From the NCBI GenBank assembly GCA_031292695.1, contig JARLGS010000957.1, positions 1 through 42,966 on the forward strand: 42,966 nt of DNA, given 5' to 3'. Below the pieces are notes generated by a model, which did not search any database, was not told where the DNA came from, and saw only the letters and a program-made list of their open reading frames with translations. The position numbers and the translations under genes were made by a program. The stretch is from Mycobacterium sp. (lineage in GTDB: Bacteria > Actinomycetota > Actinomycetes > Mycobacteriales > Mycobacteriaceae). Shown here one piece after another: positions 35,816 through 42,966 of this stretch (its first letter is position 1; the number at the start of each line of letters is the position of its first letter).

Positions 35816-36930
35816 GGGATCACCTCAATACGCGCTAGCCATTTGGTCTGGAGCACACCAGGTCTGGTGGGCGCGATCAAGCGGCACGGGTATCCGTGAT
35901 CGAGATCAAGCGGTGCGCCGTTGAGCCGCAATGCGATGAGGGTCTGCCGGTCGCGGGCGTGGCCGGCGGGAAGCACTGTTCTCGAATATGGGCCCGGCGG
36001 TTCCAGGGAGATCATCCGGACATCGTTGTGCGCGTCTGCGTCTACCGCGGCGAGCAGGTCCGCCAGCACCACTCCGGTCCATTCGGCGTCAGCGCTCCAG
36101 CCCTCGACACATGCGATGGGCAACCGATGGGTGGCCTGTGGCATGGCCACCAATTCGGTGAGGCTGAATGCCCGCGACCTCGTGCCGTTGGCGACGGTGA
36201 GGCGGTAGTCGGCAGATTGTGCGGCGCCCAGCACACCGGCAGCCCAGGCCGTCCGATTGATCGGAACTCCTTGCGGGCCTTGGCCGGAGCGCGGCGCCAG
36301 CACGGACACGCGCCGCAGCAGAGGTACGGTCTGACCGGCCGTCACCGCCGTGGCGACCGCGGCGGCGACCCAGGTGGCGCGCAGCACGGTGCGGCGATCA
36401 GGCCCCTCCGAAGGCAGGAAGGTCGATTCGTGCAGAGGTTCGGCCAAAGCCCGAGTGACCACGGGGAGTTTTACGGCGAGATGAACGAGCACGGCGCCGG
36501 CGGCCACGTAGGACATGGCGTAGTGGCTGGTGGTGAAGAAGAATTCGAAGGCATACCAGTGCGCTGTGTTGAGCAGCCCCGTGCTGAGCTGAAAGAGTAT
36601 CGAGCCGACCAGAACCAGGATCGATGCGCGTTCCAGCTGACGTGTCAGCCCGCCGATGATCGGACGCTCGAACAGTTTCGGCCAAACCGACCAGAGTTTG
36701 ACGACTACCAGGGGCACGGCTGCGATGCCGGATGCCACGTGCAGTCCCTGGGTCAACTGGTACAGCCAGACCGGGCGGGTGGGCCAGAAGAACCAGGGCT
36801 GCGGGTGCTGGATGAAGTGACTGATCAACCCGGTGATGAAGCAGACCGTGATGGTGACGCCGAGAGCGATGCCCACGCGCGCGGTGATCGCCGTGCCCCG
36901 TAAGGTCGTCCGCGAGGTGTCGGCGGTCAT
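35812..36930 (-). CDS. membrane-anchored MsrP/YedY-like molybdopterin oxidoreductase
   Basis: About 372 residues. The N-terminal half (residues 20-190) has four hydrophobic segments with several His (FITGLISHFIQHPQ, LTQGLHVASG, NTAHWYAFEFFFTTSHYA), like a b-type cytochrome anchor. The C-terminal half is a sulfite-oxidase-fold molybdenum domain with LPIACVEGWSADAEWTGVVLADLL. Its Cys corresponds to the Mo-ligating Cys of E. coli MsrP (RMRCVEAWS context). DHGYPCRLIAPTRPGVLQTKWLARIEV ends the domain. ATG at 36930 overlaps the methyltransferase stop (ATGA). Frames reaching 37230 are antisense-phase extensions. The substrate is unknown; sulfoxide chemistry is suggested by the family. Confidence 0.85.
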   Translation of the reverse strand: MTADTSRTTLRGTAITARVGIALGVTITVCFITGLISHFIQHPQPWFFWPTRPVWLYQLTQGLHVASGIAAVPLVVVKLWSVWPKLFERPIIGGLTRQLERASILVLVGSILFQLSTGLLNTAHWYAFEFFFTTSHYAMSYVAAGAVLVHLAVKLPVVTRALAEPLHESTFLPSEGPDRRTVLRATWVAAAVATAVTAGQTVPLLRRVSVLAPRSGQGPQGVPINRTAWAAGVLGAAQSADYRLTVANGTRSRAFSLTELVAMPQATHRLPIACVEGWSADAEWTGVVLADLLAAVDADAHNDVRMISLEPPGPYSRTVLPAGHARDRQTLIALRLNGAPLDLDHGYPCRLIAPTRPGVLQTKWLARIEVIP

Positions 36931-37556
36931 GGCGCGGCCAATTCGGCCACTACCCGGGAGCCGACCCGATTGAGGGCGACCAGTTCGAGGCCGGCGTTGA
37001 GGGCCAGGGCTGAAGCGTGGTCCGCGCCCACGGATGCCCAGGGAAACCACGGACCGATGACTTGAGATGACTCCAACCGGACCCGTTGCAGCTGTATCCC
37101 ACTGATATCGGAGTCGAATTCCGCCACACAGCGTCCACCCGGCCGCAGCAGTTCGCGGGCCCGGCGCAATGTCCGATGAGGATCTCCGCCCAGCCCGACA
37201 TTGCCGTCGGCCAATAGCACGGTCTGCCAACGTCCGGTACCCGGCAATCGGTCAAAGATGTCTCGCCGCAGCGCGGGTGCGCCGCTGCGGCGGGCGAATT
37301 CGACTGCAGTGGCGGATAAATCGACGCCCAGAGCCGGAATGCCCCGCTTCACCAGTCTCGCCACAAAACGTCCCGGCCCGCACCCCAGGTCGATGGTCGC
37401 GCCGACGCACATAGTGACCACCGTGCGATCGAATCGCCGGTCGGCGCGACGGCCGCCCAGCCAACTGTCCACCGGCAGCGGGCGCAACCGTCCATCGTCG
37501 TGCCGTACCCAGCAGCGTTCGCCGCGGAGCGCCTGTTCGTACAGGTTGCCGAACAC
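36927..37556 (-). CDS. class I SAM-dependent methyltransferase
   Basis: About 209 residues. Motif I is TIDLGCGPGRFVARLVKRG. The acidic end of strand 2 is LGVDLSATAVEFARRSG, and LLADGNVGLGGDPHRTLRRARELLRPGGRCVAEFD covers motifs II-III. A C-terminal region with IGPWFPWASVGADHASALALNAGLELV may hold the substrate pocket. GTG at 37556 directly follows the DUF2064 stop and has GGGG about seven bases upstream; longer starts such as 37625 overlap the previous gene by 68 bases. The acceptor is unknown, but the genomic position suggests a sugar or sulfur-sugar intermediate. Confidence 0.82.
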   Translation of the reverse strand: MFGNLYEQALRGERCWVRHDDGRLRPLPVDSWLGGRRADRRFDRTVVTMCVGATIDLGCGPGRFVARLVKRGIPALGVDLSATAVEFARRSGAPALRRDIFDRLPGTGRWQTVLLADGNVGLGGDPHRTLRRARELLRPGGRCVAEFDSDISGIQLQRVRLESSQVIGPWFPWASVGADHASALALNAGLELVALNRVGSRVVAELAAP

Positions 37557-37557
37557 C

Positions 37558-38244
37558 TCAATCCCCAATCGCCCGCGTAGCTTGAACGAACCTGCTGTCG
37601 GGGGCGCATTCGCCGCGCACGGCAATCACATCGGCGGCGGTGTCCACATCGTCGAGTACTGGGGCGACGCCCACGCGTATGCCCAGTTTCTGCAACGCCG
37701 CCAGCGTGCAGGACCCCGTATCCGGTTGTGACATCGGAACCGTCCGGAGACATCCGGCCAGATGCGGGTTGGTCAGGCCGAGCAGCCACCAGCCGCCGTC
37801 CCGGGCCGGCCCGATGAGGGCGTCGTGGCGGCGCAGGCGGCGAGCGCAGTCAACGATCAGGTCCGCGGTGATCTGCGGGGTGTCCATCCCGATCTGCAGA
37901 AAGGCGAGTCCCGGCTGTGATGTCGCGGCGTCGGCATGCGCGTTCGCCAGCCTCTCGGCGAGCCCGACGCCGCGTTGGCCGATAACCATGAAATTAGCTG
38001 CTCGGGAGCGTATTTCGGCTCCACACACCGCCGCGTCGAGATCCCCGGACAGCGCCAGTACCCGGGCGGCCACCGGGGCCGCCGCCACAGTGTCGAGGGT
38101 GTCCAGTACCGCCGCGGCCGCCACAGCGGCGGACGCTTGCGCCCCGATGGTGGCGGCAAGTCGGGTTTTCACCTCACCGGGAACCGGTGCCTTGGCCACC
38201 ACGAGAATGCCGACCGGGTTGTTGGACGAAGCGCCGGTCATCAT
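37558..38244 (-). CDS. DUF2064 protein (Rv0540-like, GT-A/nucleotidyltransferase fold)
   Basis: A 228-residue member of the DUF2064/TIGR04282 group. The N-terminal VGILVVAKAPVPGEVKTRLA resembles the nucleotide-binding loop of CofC and MobA-type nucleotidyltransferases. FLQIGMDTPQITADLI and ALIGPARDGGWWLLGL are the family signature blocks with conserved Asp. Homologues include Rv0540 beside mtxT in M. tuberculosis and genes in arsenosugar-type clusters. It is probably a sugar-nucleotide or phospho-sugar transferase; the activity is unproven. ATG at 38244 overlaps the GT2 stop by four bases (ATGA), and the methyltransferase follows after one base. Confidence 0.85.
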   Translation of the reverse strand: MMTGASSNNPVGILVVAKAPVPGEVKTRLAATIGAQASAAVAAAAVLDTLDTVAAAPVAARVLALSGDLDAAVCGAEIRSRAANFMVIGQRGVGLAERLANAHADAATSQPGLAFLQIGMDTPQITADLIVDCARRLRRHDALIGPARDGGWWLLGLTNPHLAGCLRTVPMSQPDTGSCTLAALQKLGIRVGVAPVLDDVDTAADVIAVRGECAPDSRFVQATRAIGD

Positions 38245-38897
38245 GATGCTGCGCGCAAAAAATCAAGGGCCGCAATGGCGCTTCCGGTCAGTGAGCCGGT
38301 CACCTTTGACTTACCGCCGGTACGCGGGCCGTAGGCGACGTCGCGCTCGACGATCCGCCAGCGGGCGCGAGCCGCACGGACCAGCAACTCCACTGGGTAC
38401 CCGGAGCGCCGATCGGTCACGCCGAGGGCCAGCAGTGCCTGGCGCCGACCCACCCGCAGCGGCGCAATGTCGTGGACGGGCAGCCGGTAGCGGAACCGCA
38501 GCCACCAACAGACGAGCATGTTGCCCAACCGTGCGTGCCACGGCCACCGGAGCCCGGGGACGGGACGGCGACGTCCCACCACGAGATCGACGTCGTCACG
38601 CAGCTCGGCGACGAGGCGCGGTAGATCGGCCGGGTCCAATGACCCGTCCGCGTCAAGGACCGCAACAATCGGTGTCCGAGCCGCCGAGACCCCGGCGTGA
38701 ACGGCAGCCCCATATCCCGCCTGTAGCTCGGTGACGACGTGCGCGCCCAGCCCGCGGGCGACCTCCGCAGTGCCGTCAGTGCTGTTGTTGTCGATGACCA
38801 GGACGGCGTACTCCGGTGGCACCGCACCCAGTACATCCGGCAGTGATGCAGCTTCGTCGAGACACGGCAGCAGGACAGTCACCAATGATTCGGCCAT
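38241..38897 (-). CDS. GT2 glycosyltransferase, polyprenyl-phosphate-sugar synthase-like (Rv0539-like)
   Basis: A 218-residue GT-A enzyme. TVLLPCLDEAASLPDVLGAVP and VLVIDNNSTDGTAEVA form the nucleotide-sugar site, and AVLDADGSLDPADL holds the DxD-type motif. TDRRSGYPVELLVRAARARWRIVERDVAYGPRTGGKSKV is the acceptor-side signature. Family members of this size load a sugar onto polyprenyl phosphate for a membrane GT-C enzyme, which fits the GT-C-like gene in the cluster. ATG at 38897 follows TAGCGT by six bases, though GAAGG is also present. It is first gene of the five-gene overlapping operon running to 35345. Confidence 0.87.
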   Translation of the reverse strand: MAESLVTVLLPCLDEAASLPDVLGAVPPEYAVLVIDNNSTDGTAEVARGLGAHVVTELQAGYGAAVHAGVSAARTPIVAVLDADGSLDPADLPRLVAELRDDVDLVVGRRRPVPGLRWPWHARLGNMLVCWWLRFRYRLPVHDIAPLRVGRRQALLALGVTDRRSGYPVELLVRAARARWRIVERDVAYGPRTGGKSKVTGSLTGSAIAALDFLRAAS

Positions 38898-38903
38898 GCC
38901 TTC

Positions 38904-38909
38904 ACGCTA
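38904..38909 (-). promoter_or_regulatory. -10 element of a predicted leaderless promoter (GT2 operon)
   Basis: Minus-strand TAGCGT fits TANNNT and ends six bases before the GT2 ATG at 38897. It drives the whole 38897-35345 operon if functional. Confidence 0.55.
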
Positions 38910-38924
38910 GGGGCGCATCGCCCC
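38910..38924. repeat. short inverted repeat in the GT2 / response-regulator divergent gap
   Basis: GGGGCG and CGCCCC are perfect 6-bp arms around a 3-base loop (CAT). It abuts the GT2 -10 on its upstream side, so it could be an operator or a small hairpin. Confidence 0.4.
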
Positions 38925-38943
38925 GCGTGGAAGTGCCAAATCA

Positions 38944-38958
38944 TGACGAAACCGTGAC
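38944..38958 (+). promoter_or_regulatory. possible OmpR-type direct repeat
   Basis: TGAC occurs at 38944-38947 and 38955-38958, an 11-base repeat period typical of OmpR/PhoB-class response-regulator sites. It lies between the divergent GT2 operon and the response-regulator gene. Four-base repeats are weak evidence. Confidence 0.25.
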
Positions 38959-38986
38959 ATCACTGCAGGTAGTGGCGTTGTCAGGC

Positions 38987-38992
38987 TAGAAT
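38987..38992 (+). promoter_or_regulatory. -10 element of a predicted leaderless promoter (response regulator)
   Basis: TAGAAT fits TANNNT and ends seven bases before the ATG at 39000. No ribosome site is present in between. Confidence 0.5.
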
Positions 38993-38999
38993 CGGACCA

Positions 39000-39719
39000 A
39001 TGACACGAGTCCTGGTTGCCGATGACGACACGGTCGTTTGTGATGTCGTCCGGCGTTATCTCGAACGCGACGGCCATGACGTCTCGGTCGCCAGCGACGG
39101 ACTCCAGGCACTGCAGATCCTGTCTGCCGAACGCATTGACGCGGCTGTGCTCGACGTGATGATGCCCGGCCGTGACGGACTGAGTCTGTGCGCGACTATG
39201 CGGCACGGCGACGACTACTCCATCCCGGTGATCTTGCTGACGGCCATGGGGGAGGAGGACGATCGCATCGCCGGACTGGAAGCCGGCGCCGACGACTACG
39301 TCACCAAACCCTTCAGCCCACGTGAACTCATGCTTCGCGTCCGCTCGGTCATGCGCCGGCACAGCATGACCGCGACTGCCCAGCCGGCGCTGCTGTCGGC
39401 CGGTGCGATCGAGTTGTCGACGACCACCCGGATGGTCACCGCTGGAGGTGAAGTCGTCTCACTGACAAACCGGGAGTTCGATCTGCTCACCTTCTTTCTG
39501 ACCCATGCTGATGCCGTCTTCTCCCGCGAGGAACTACTGAAGCAGGTGTGGGAATGGGATTTCGGTGATCTGTCGACGGTGACTGTCCACGTGAAGCGGT
39601 TGCGCCGAAAACTTGGCGACCACCACCGGTTGCAGACGGTATGGGGCCGCGGCTATCTGTGGTCGACAACACCGGTGCTGGGGCCGGGTGACTCTGCCTC
39701 GCAATGGATTCAAGGCTGA
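39000..39719 (+). CDS. OmpR-family response regulator
   Basis: A 239-residue two-domain regulator. The receiver (residues 1-118) has acidic residues VADDD, phosphorylation site Asp52 in AVLDVMMPG, the switch Thr in ILLTAMGEE and Lys in DDYVTKPF. The winged-helix output domain (about 135-225) has [13 protein letters not shown] and [28 protein letters not shown]. The stop overlaps the histidine-kinase ATG by one base (TGATG). It lies next to and divergent from the GT2 operon, so it probably controls that cluster. Direct repeats at 38944-38958 are a candidate site. Confidence 0.94.
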   Translation: MTRVLVADDDTVVCDVVRRYLERDGHDVSVASDGLQALQILSAERIDAAVLDVMMPGRDGLSLCATMRHGDDYSIPVILLTAMGEEDDRIAGLEAGADDYVTKPFSPRELMLRVRSVMRRHSMTATAQPALLSAGAIELSTTTRMVTAGGEVVSLTNREFDLLTFFLTHADAVFSREELLKQVWEWDFGDLSTVTVHVKRLRRKLGDHHRLQTVWGRGYLWSTTPVLGPGDSASQWIQG

Positions 39720-40744
39720 TGCCCGCCGACTTCTGGCAGATTGTCGGCTGGGCGTTGGCCTGCTCCGCTCCGATGGTTCTCGCCGGAGCCATCGTCATTC
39801 GCCTTGCCCGGTCGTGGTCGTTGGCGCTCAGCATGGTCGCGTTGGTGCTGATCCCGACGCTGGCGACATTCACCGGTGTTCTCGGTGCCAGCGGATTCAT
39901 GATCACCGACACATTCGAGCGAATCGCGATCGTGTTGGTCATCGTCTCTCTGGTTACGGTGCCCGCGGCGGTTGCCCTGGCCAGATATCAAGCCCGACGG
40001 ACGGTGTGGGAGAAGGAGATTCGTGAATCAGAACGGGCTGCTGAACACTCCCGCCGTCGGCTGGTGGCGTTCGTCAGTCATGATCTGCGCACGCCGCTGG
40101 CCGGTATCAGAGCCGTCTCGGAAGCTATCGCCGACGGTGTGGTGGGGCCTGCCGACATCAGCGCGCGGGCCAAATACATTGAACTCGAGTCGATCCGGCT
40201 GTCTGAAATGGTTGACGACCTCTTCGAGATGTCGAAGATCAACGCGGGGGCGGTGCAGCCCGCGTACGACCGGGTGGCGCTGGACGAAGTGGTCGACGAC
40301 GTGCTGGCGGCTCATCGCATCGCTGCCGAGCGTGCCGGCGTGCTGCTCAAGGCCACACTGCCCGAGCAACCCATCCGGGTGATCGGCAGTGACCGCGCCC
40401 TGGTGCGGGTGCTGTCGAACCTGGTGGCCAATGCGATCGCGCACACCCCCAACGGCGGTCACGTTGAGCTGGCTCTCGGTTCCGACGAGAACGAAGCTTG
40501 GGCACGGGTGGACGACACCGGAGTCGGAATCGACGAGGCCGATCTACCAAGGGTTTTCGATGTGGCCTACCGAGGCTCGAACGGTCGTGTCCCGCGCCAG
40601 GATTCGTCGCTGCCCAGCGGGTCCGGACTGGGGCTGGCGATTGCTGCCGGGCTCGTGCAGGCGCACCGCGGCACGCTGTCGGCGCACAACCTCGAGACCG
40701 GCGCGCGCTTCGAGGTGCGACTGCCCTTGGCGACTGAGGACTGA
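39719..40744 (+). CDS. membrane sensor histidine kinase
   Basis: A 341-residue kinase partner of the preceding regulator. Three hydrophobic segments (residues about 8-28, 34-58 and 66-90) leave almost no extracytoplasmic domain, so the signal may be sensed in the membrane. His121 in [19 protein letters not shown] is the phosphorylated residue. The ATPase domain has [18 protein letters not shown] (N box), [11 protein letters not shown] (G1) and [17 protein letters not shown] (G2). ATG at 39719 overlaps the regulator's stop. No clear HAMP domain is visible. Downstream, the epimerase start is 60 bases away. Confidence 0.93.
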   Translation: MPADFWQIVGWALACSAPMVLAGAIVIRLARSWSLALSMVALVLIPTLATFTGVLGASGFMITDTFERIAIVLVIVSLVTVPAAVALARYQARRTVWEKEIRESERAAEHSRRRLVAFVSHDLRTPLAGIRAVSEAIADGVVGPADISARAKYIELESIRLSEMVDDLFEMSKINAGAVQPAYDRVALDEVVDDVLAAHRIAAERAGVLLKATLPEQPIRVIGSDRALVRVLSNLVANAIAHTPNGGHVELALGSDENEAWARVDDTGVGIDEADLPRVFDVAYRGSNGRVPRQDSSLPSGSGLGLAIAAGLVQAHRGTLSAHNLETGARFEVRLPLATED

Positions 40745-40747
40745 TCC

Positions 40748-40807
40748 GTGAAGCTACTGCCGTTTGTCCTGCAGCACCCCGACGCGAGCGGTTGTGCTGC
40801 GTCATGA
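40748..40807 (+). CDS. possible 19-codon upstream ORF coupled to the epimerase
   Basis: GTG at 40748 begins MKLLPFVLQHPDASGCAAS and stops at TGA (40805-40807), overlapping the epimerase ATG at 40804 as ATGA. GAGGA lies eight bases upstream, overlapping the kinase 3' end. The peptide matches nothing I recognise. It may be a translational-coupling leader or chance. Confidence 0.3.
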   Translation: MKLLPFVLQHPDASGCAAS

Positions 40808-41850
40808 GGGTCCTGGTAACTGGCGCAGCGGGCTTCATAGGCTCGCGGGTCAGCGCTGCATTGGCAGCTGTCGGTCACGATGTGGTGGCAGTCGACGCGA
40901 TGCTTGCCTCCGCTCACGGCGACGAGGCCACCGTCCCGGACGGCGGCCACAAACTTGACGTTCGTGATTCGTCGGGTCTGGCTCGACTGCTCAAGGGCGT
41001 CGACGTCGTGTGCCACCAGGCGGCTGTGGTCGGCGCCGGAGTGAACCCGCGCGATGCGCCCGCCTATGCACAGCACAACGACTACGCGACGAGTGTGCTA
41101 CTCGCCGAGATGTATTCGGCCCAGTGCACGCGTCTGGTCCTGGCCTCGTCGATGGTGGTGTACGGCCAGGGGCAGTACGAATGCGCGCGCCACGGACCCG
41201 TTGATCCATCGCCCCGGGAGCGGCAGGACCTCGATGCCGGGATCTTCGAGCACCGATGCCCTGTCGGCGCAGAGGAGCTGGCGTGGCGACCGGTACCCGA
41301 AGACGCTCCGTTGCGGCCGCGCAGCCTCTACGCCGCAAGCAAAGTGGCGCAGGAGCATTATGCGCTCGCCTGGGCGGAAGCCACGAGTGCGTCGGTGATC
41401 GCGCTGCGCTACCACAACGCGTACGGCCCGTACATGCCGCGGGACACCCCGTACTCGGGAGTCGCGGCCATATTTCGGTCACAACTTGAGTCTGGCAGTA
41501 CCCCAGCGGTGTTCGAAGATGGCGGGCAAATGCGTGACTTCGTTCACGTCGACGACATCGCGGCCGCGAATGTCGCGGCCATCGAGGCCGATCTCGGCGA
41601 CGGCTTTTCACCGTTCAATGTTTGTTCGGGTCGGCCGGTGTCGATCTTCGACGTGGCTGCGTCGCTGTGCGCGACACTGGGGCGGGCTCGTCCGACAGTC
41701 ACCGGGCAATACCGCTCTGGTGACGTCCGCCATATCGTGGCAGATCCGACACGAGCCGCCGCCGTGCTGGGATTTCGGGCCGCCATCGAACCCTCGATTG
41801 GGCTGCGCCAGTTCGCTTATGACCCGTTGAGGGACATCCCCGTCTGTTGA
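40804..41850 (+). CDS. NAD-dependent sugar-nucleotide epimerase/dehydratase
   Basis: A 348-residue extended SDR. The Rossmann motif is VLVTGAAGFIGSRV (GxxGxxG). The catalytic residues are a Ser/Thr region at LASSMVVYGQGQ and YxxxK in SLYAASKVAQEHYALAW. The substrate-side segments RYHNAYGPYMPRDTPYSGVAAIF and DGGQMRDFVHVDDIAAANVAAI are typical of UDP-glucose/galactose 4-epimerases and their relatives. An insertion at residues about 130-155 (RQDLDAGIFEHRCPVGAEELAWRPVPED) is longer than in the smallest family members. Rv0536 (GalE3), beside the M. tuberculosis mtxT locus, is a plausible analogue. ATG at 40804 is used; an upstream frame start adds only MCCV. Confidence 0.88.
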   Translation: MRVLVTGAAGFIGSRVSAALAAVGHDVVAVDAMLASAHGDEATVPDGGHKLDVRDSSGLARLLKGVDVVCHQAAVVGAGVNPRDAPAYAQHNDYATSVLLAEMYSAQCTRLVLASSMVVYGQGQYECARHGPVDPSPRERQDLDAGIFEHRCPVGAEELAWRPVPEDAPLRPRSLYAASKVAQEHYALAWAEATSASVIALRYHNAYGPYMPRDTPYSGVAAIFRSQLESGSTPAVFEDGGQMRDFVHVDDIAAANVAAIEADLGDGFSPFNVCSGRPVSIFDVAASLCATLGRARPTVTGQYRSGDVRHIVADPTRAAAVLGFRAAIEPSIGLRQFAYDPLRDIPVC

Positions 41851-41922
41851 CCGAGCCGATCACCTTCGGGCAATTTGCAGGCGTACTCCTTCACATTTGG
41901 CTGATGTGGTGATGCCGGCGGG

Positions 41923-42966
41923 TCAGAACGCGGCGAGCCAGGGCCCCAGGCGCCGCAGCGCTTCCTCGATATCGGACTTCGGCCCGGCGAAGGACAGCCG
42001 CACGAACGATCCACCGTGCTGGGTGTCGAAGTCCACCCCGGGAGCGATCGCCAGGCCGGTTTCGGCGAGCAGCTTCTCGCAGAACGCCAAGGAGTCGGTC
42101 GAATACTGCGAGATGTCGGCGTACACGTAGAACGCGCCGTCGGCGGGAGCCAGCTTGTCCAAGCCCACTTCGGCCAGGCCGTGCAGCAGCAGCGCCCGGT
42201 TCTCGGCATAGTGGTGCACCAGGGCGTCGGCCTCGGCCACCGACTCCGGGGTGAATGCCGCGACGGCCGCGTACTGCGGCAGTGTCGGCGGGCAAATGGA
42301 GAAGTTGCCGGTCAGGCAGTCGACGGCGCGCCGGAACGGCTCGGGCACCAGCAGCCAGCCCAGCCGCCAGCCGGTCATCGCGAAATACTTCGAAAAGCTG
42401 TTCACCACAATCGCATTGCGCGAGGTCTCCCAGGCGCAGCTGGTCGCCGGGGCATCGTCGTAGACCAGGCCGTGGTAGAGCTCGTCGCTGACCAACTGCA
42501 CGCCGTTGCCGTCGCACCAGGTGGCGATGGCGGCCAGATCCTCGGCCGGCAGTACGGTGCCGGTCGGGTTGGCCGGGCTGGCGATGATCAATCCCTTGAC
42601 CGGCGGATCCAACGCGGCAAGCATGTCGACCGTTGGCTGGAAACGGGTTTCGGGTCCGCACGGCACCTCGACGACCTCGCAGCCGAGGGCCGACAGGATG
42701 TTCCGGTAACACGGATACCCGGGGCTGGTCACCGCAACGCGGTCGCCGGCATCGAAGCAGGACAGAAACGTCAGCAGGAAGCCGCCGGTCGATCCGGTGG
42801 TGATGACGACGGCGTCGGGTTCCACCTCGATGCCGTACCGGTCGAGGTACGACGCGGCAATCGCTTCCCGAAGCTCCGGAATGCCCAGTGCGACGGTGTA
42901 TCCCAGGTTGTCATTGGCCAGGGCCTCAGCTGCGGCTGCCCGGATCGGCGCCGGTGCCTGTGCGGC
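41923..42966 (-). CDS. aspB: PLP-dependent aminotransferase, 3' part (AspB-like)
   Basis: A fold-type I class I/II aminotransferase that runs off the right edge; about 347 residues are visible and the N-terminal start lies outside. Visible features are LGIPELREAIA, VVITTGSTGGFLLTFLSCFDAGDRVAVTSPGYPCYRN, IIASPANPTGTVLPAEDL (the Asn that contacts PLP), QLVSDELYHGLVYD (Asp and Tyr), the PLP-binding Lys in VNSFSKYFAMTGWRLGWLL, and GGSFVRLSFA with the carboxylate-binding Arg. Position beyond the hsa genes matches Rv3565 (aspB). It is convergent with the epimerase, with a 72-base gap containing no strong terminator. Confidence 0.93.
   Translation of the reverse strand, partial: AAQAPAPIRAAAAEALANDNLGYTVALGIPELREAIAASYLDRYGIEVEPDAVVITTGSTGGFLLTFLSCFDAGDRVAVTSPGYPCYRNILSALGCEVVEVPCGPETRFQPTVDMLAALDPPVKGLIIASPANPTGTVLPAEDLAAIATWCDGNGVQLVSDELYHGLVYDDAPATSCAWETSRNAIVVNSFSKYFAMTGWRLGWLLVPEPFRRAVDCLTGNFSICPPTLPQYAAVAAFTPESVAEADALVHHYAENRALLLHGLAEVGLDKLAPADGAFYVYADISQYSTDSLAFCEKLLAETGLAIAPGVDFDTQHGGSFVRLSFAGPKSDIEEALRRLGPWLAAF

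Noticed and set aside
36931..37230. Upstream extension of the molybdenum oxidoreductase
   Set aside because: It overlaps the methyltransferase in a different frame and has shadow-frame composition. The ATGA overlap at 36930 is the natural start.
41886..41913. Possible terminator between the epimerase and aspB-like gene (CACAT...ATGTG)
   Set aside because: Only five base pairs with no U-tract; too weak to report as a terminator.

Overview
The window is high-GC chromosomal DNA from a mycobacterium, most likely an environmental Mycolicibacterium-type species. Three things point there: GTG starts are common, protein products match M. tuberculosis families closely, and the gene order follows the M. 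tuberculosis Rv3591c-Rv3565 segment from one end to the other. No rRNA, tRNA, insertion sequence, prophage or CRISPR array was seen. Both edge genes are cut: an alpha/beta hydrolase at the left and an aminotransferase (aspB-like) at the right.

Positions 1-11340 are a conserved housekeeping block. It holds a GlxA-type regulator, mutY, a beta-carbonic anhydrase, a membrane-anchored Pro-rich protein, disA-radA (c-di-AMP synthesis and recombination), lpqE, carD (RNA polymerase regulator), ispF, cysS and rlmB. ispD, which lies between carD and ispF in M. tuberculosis and M. smegmatis, is absent here. Positions 11335-19515 hold an overlapping pxpA / metallo-beta-lactamase-fold / ArsB-like operon, a rhodanese, a zinc-type ABC importer (znuA-znuC-znuB) behind a Zur-like box, a LacI-family regulator and a trehalose-phosphatase.

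Positions 19519-32192 are the cholesterol-catabolism region. It holds the repressor kstR, fadE34 (side-chain degradation), kshB (ring hydroxylation reductase) and the ring-A/B operon hsaA-hsaD-hsaC-hsaB, followed directly by an MHS-type MFS transporter. Three KstR-type operators sit before fadE34, kshB and hsaA. Between fadE34 and kshB lie a divergent LysR regulator / bile-acid-symporter-family transporter pair, an amidohydrolase with degenerate metal ligands behind a perfect 20-bp palindrome, and a secreted protein resembling Rv3572.

Positions 32195-41850 are accessory relative to M. tuberculosis, lying between hsaB and aspB. They hold an Abi-alpha (DUF4393)-like protein, two tandem small secreted proteins (a third paralogue is at 1539-1886), and a compact cluster. 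That cluster has a polytopic GT-C-like protein resembling Rv0541c, a small membrane protein, a membrane-anchored MsrP/YedY-like molybdenum oxidoreductase, a SAM methyltransferase, a DUF2064 protein (Rv0540-like), a GT2 glycosyltransferase (Rv0539-like), an OmpR/histidine-kinase pair and a sugar-nucleotide epimerase. It resembles the M. tuberculosis locus linked to methylthioxylose capping of lipoarabinomannan and is the best candidate for an undescribed system.

A recurring feature is a TANNNT -10 element ending exactly 6-7 nt before a start codon, on both strands, which predicts leaderless mRNAs for roughly a dozen genes. One of these is a palindromic -10 that could fire in both directions.
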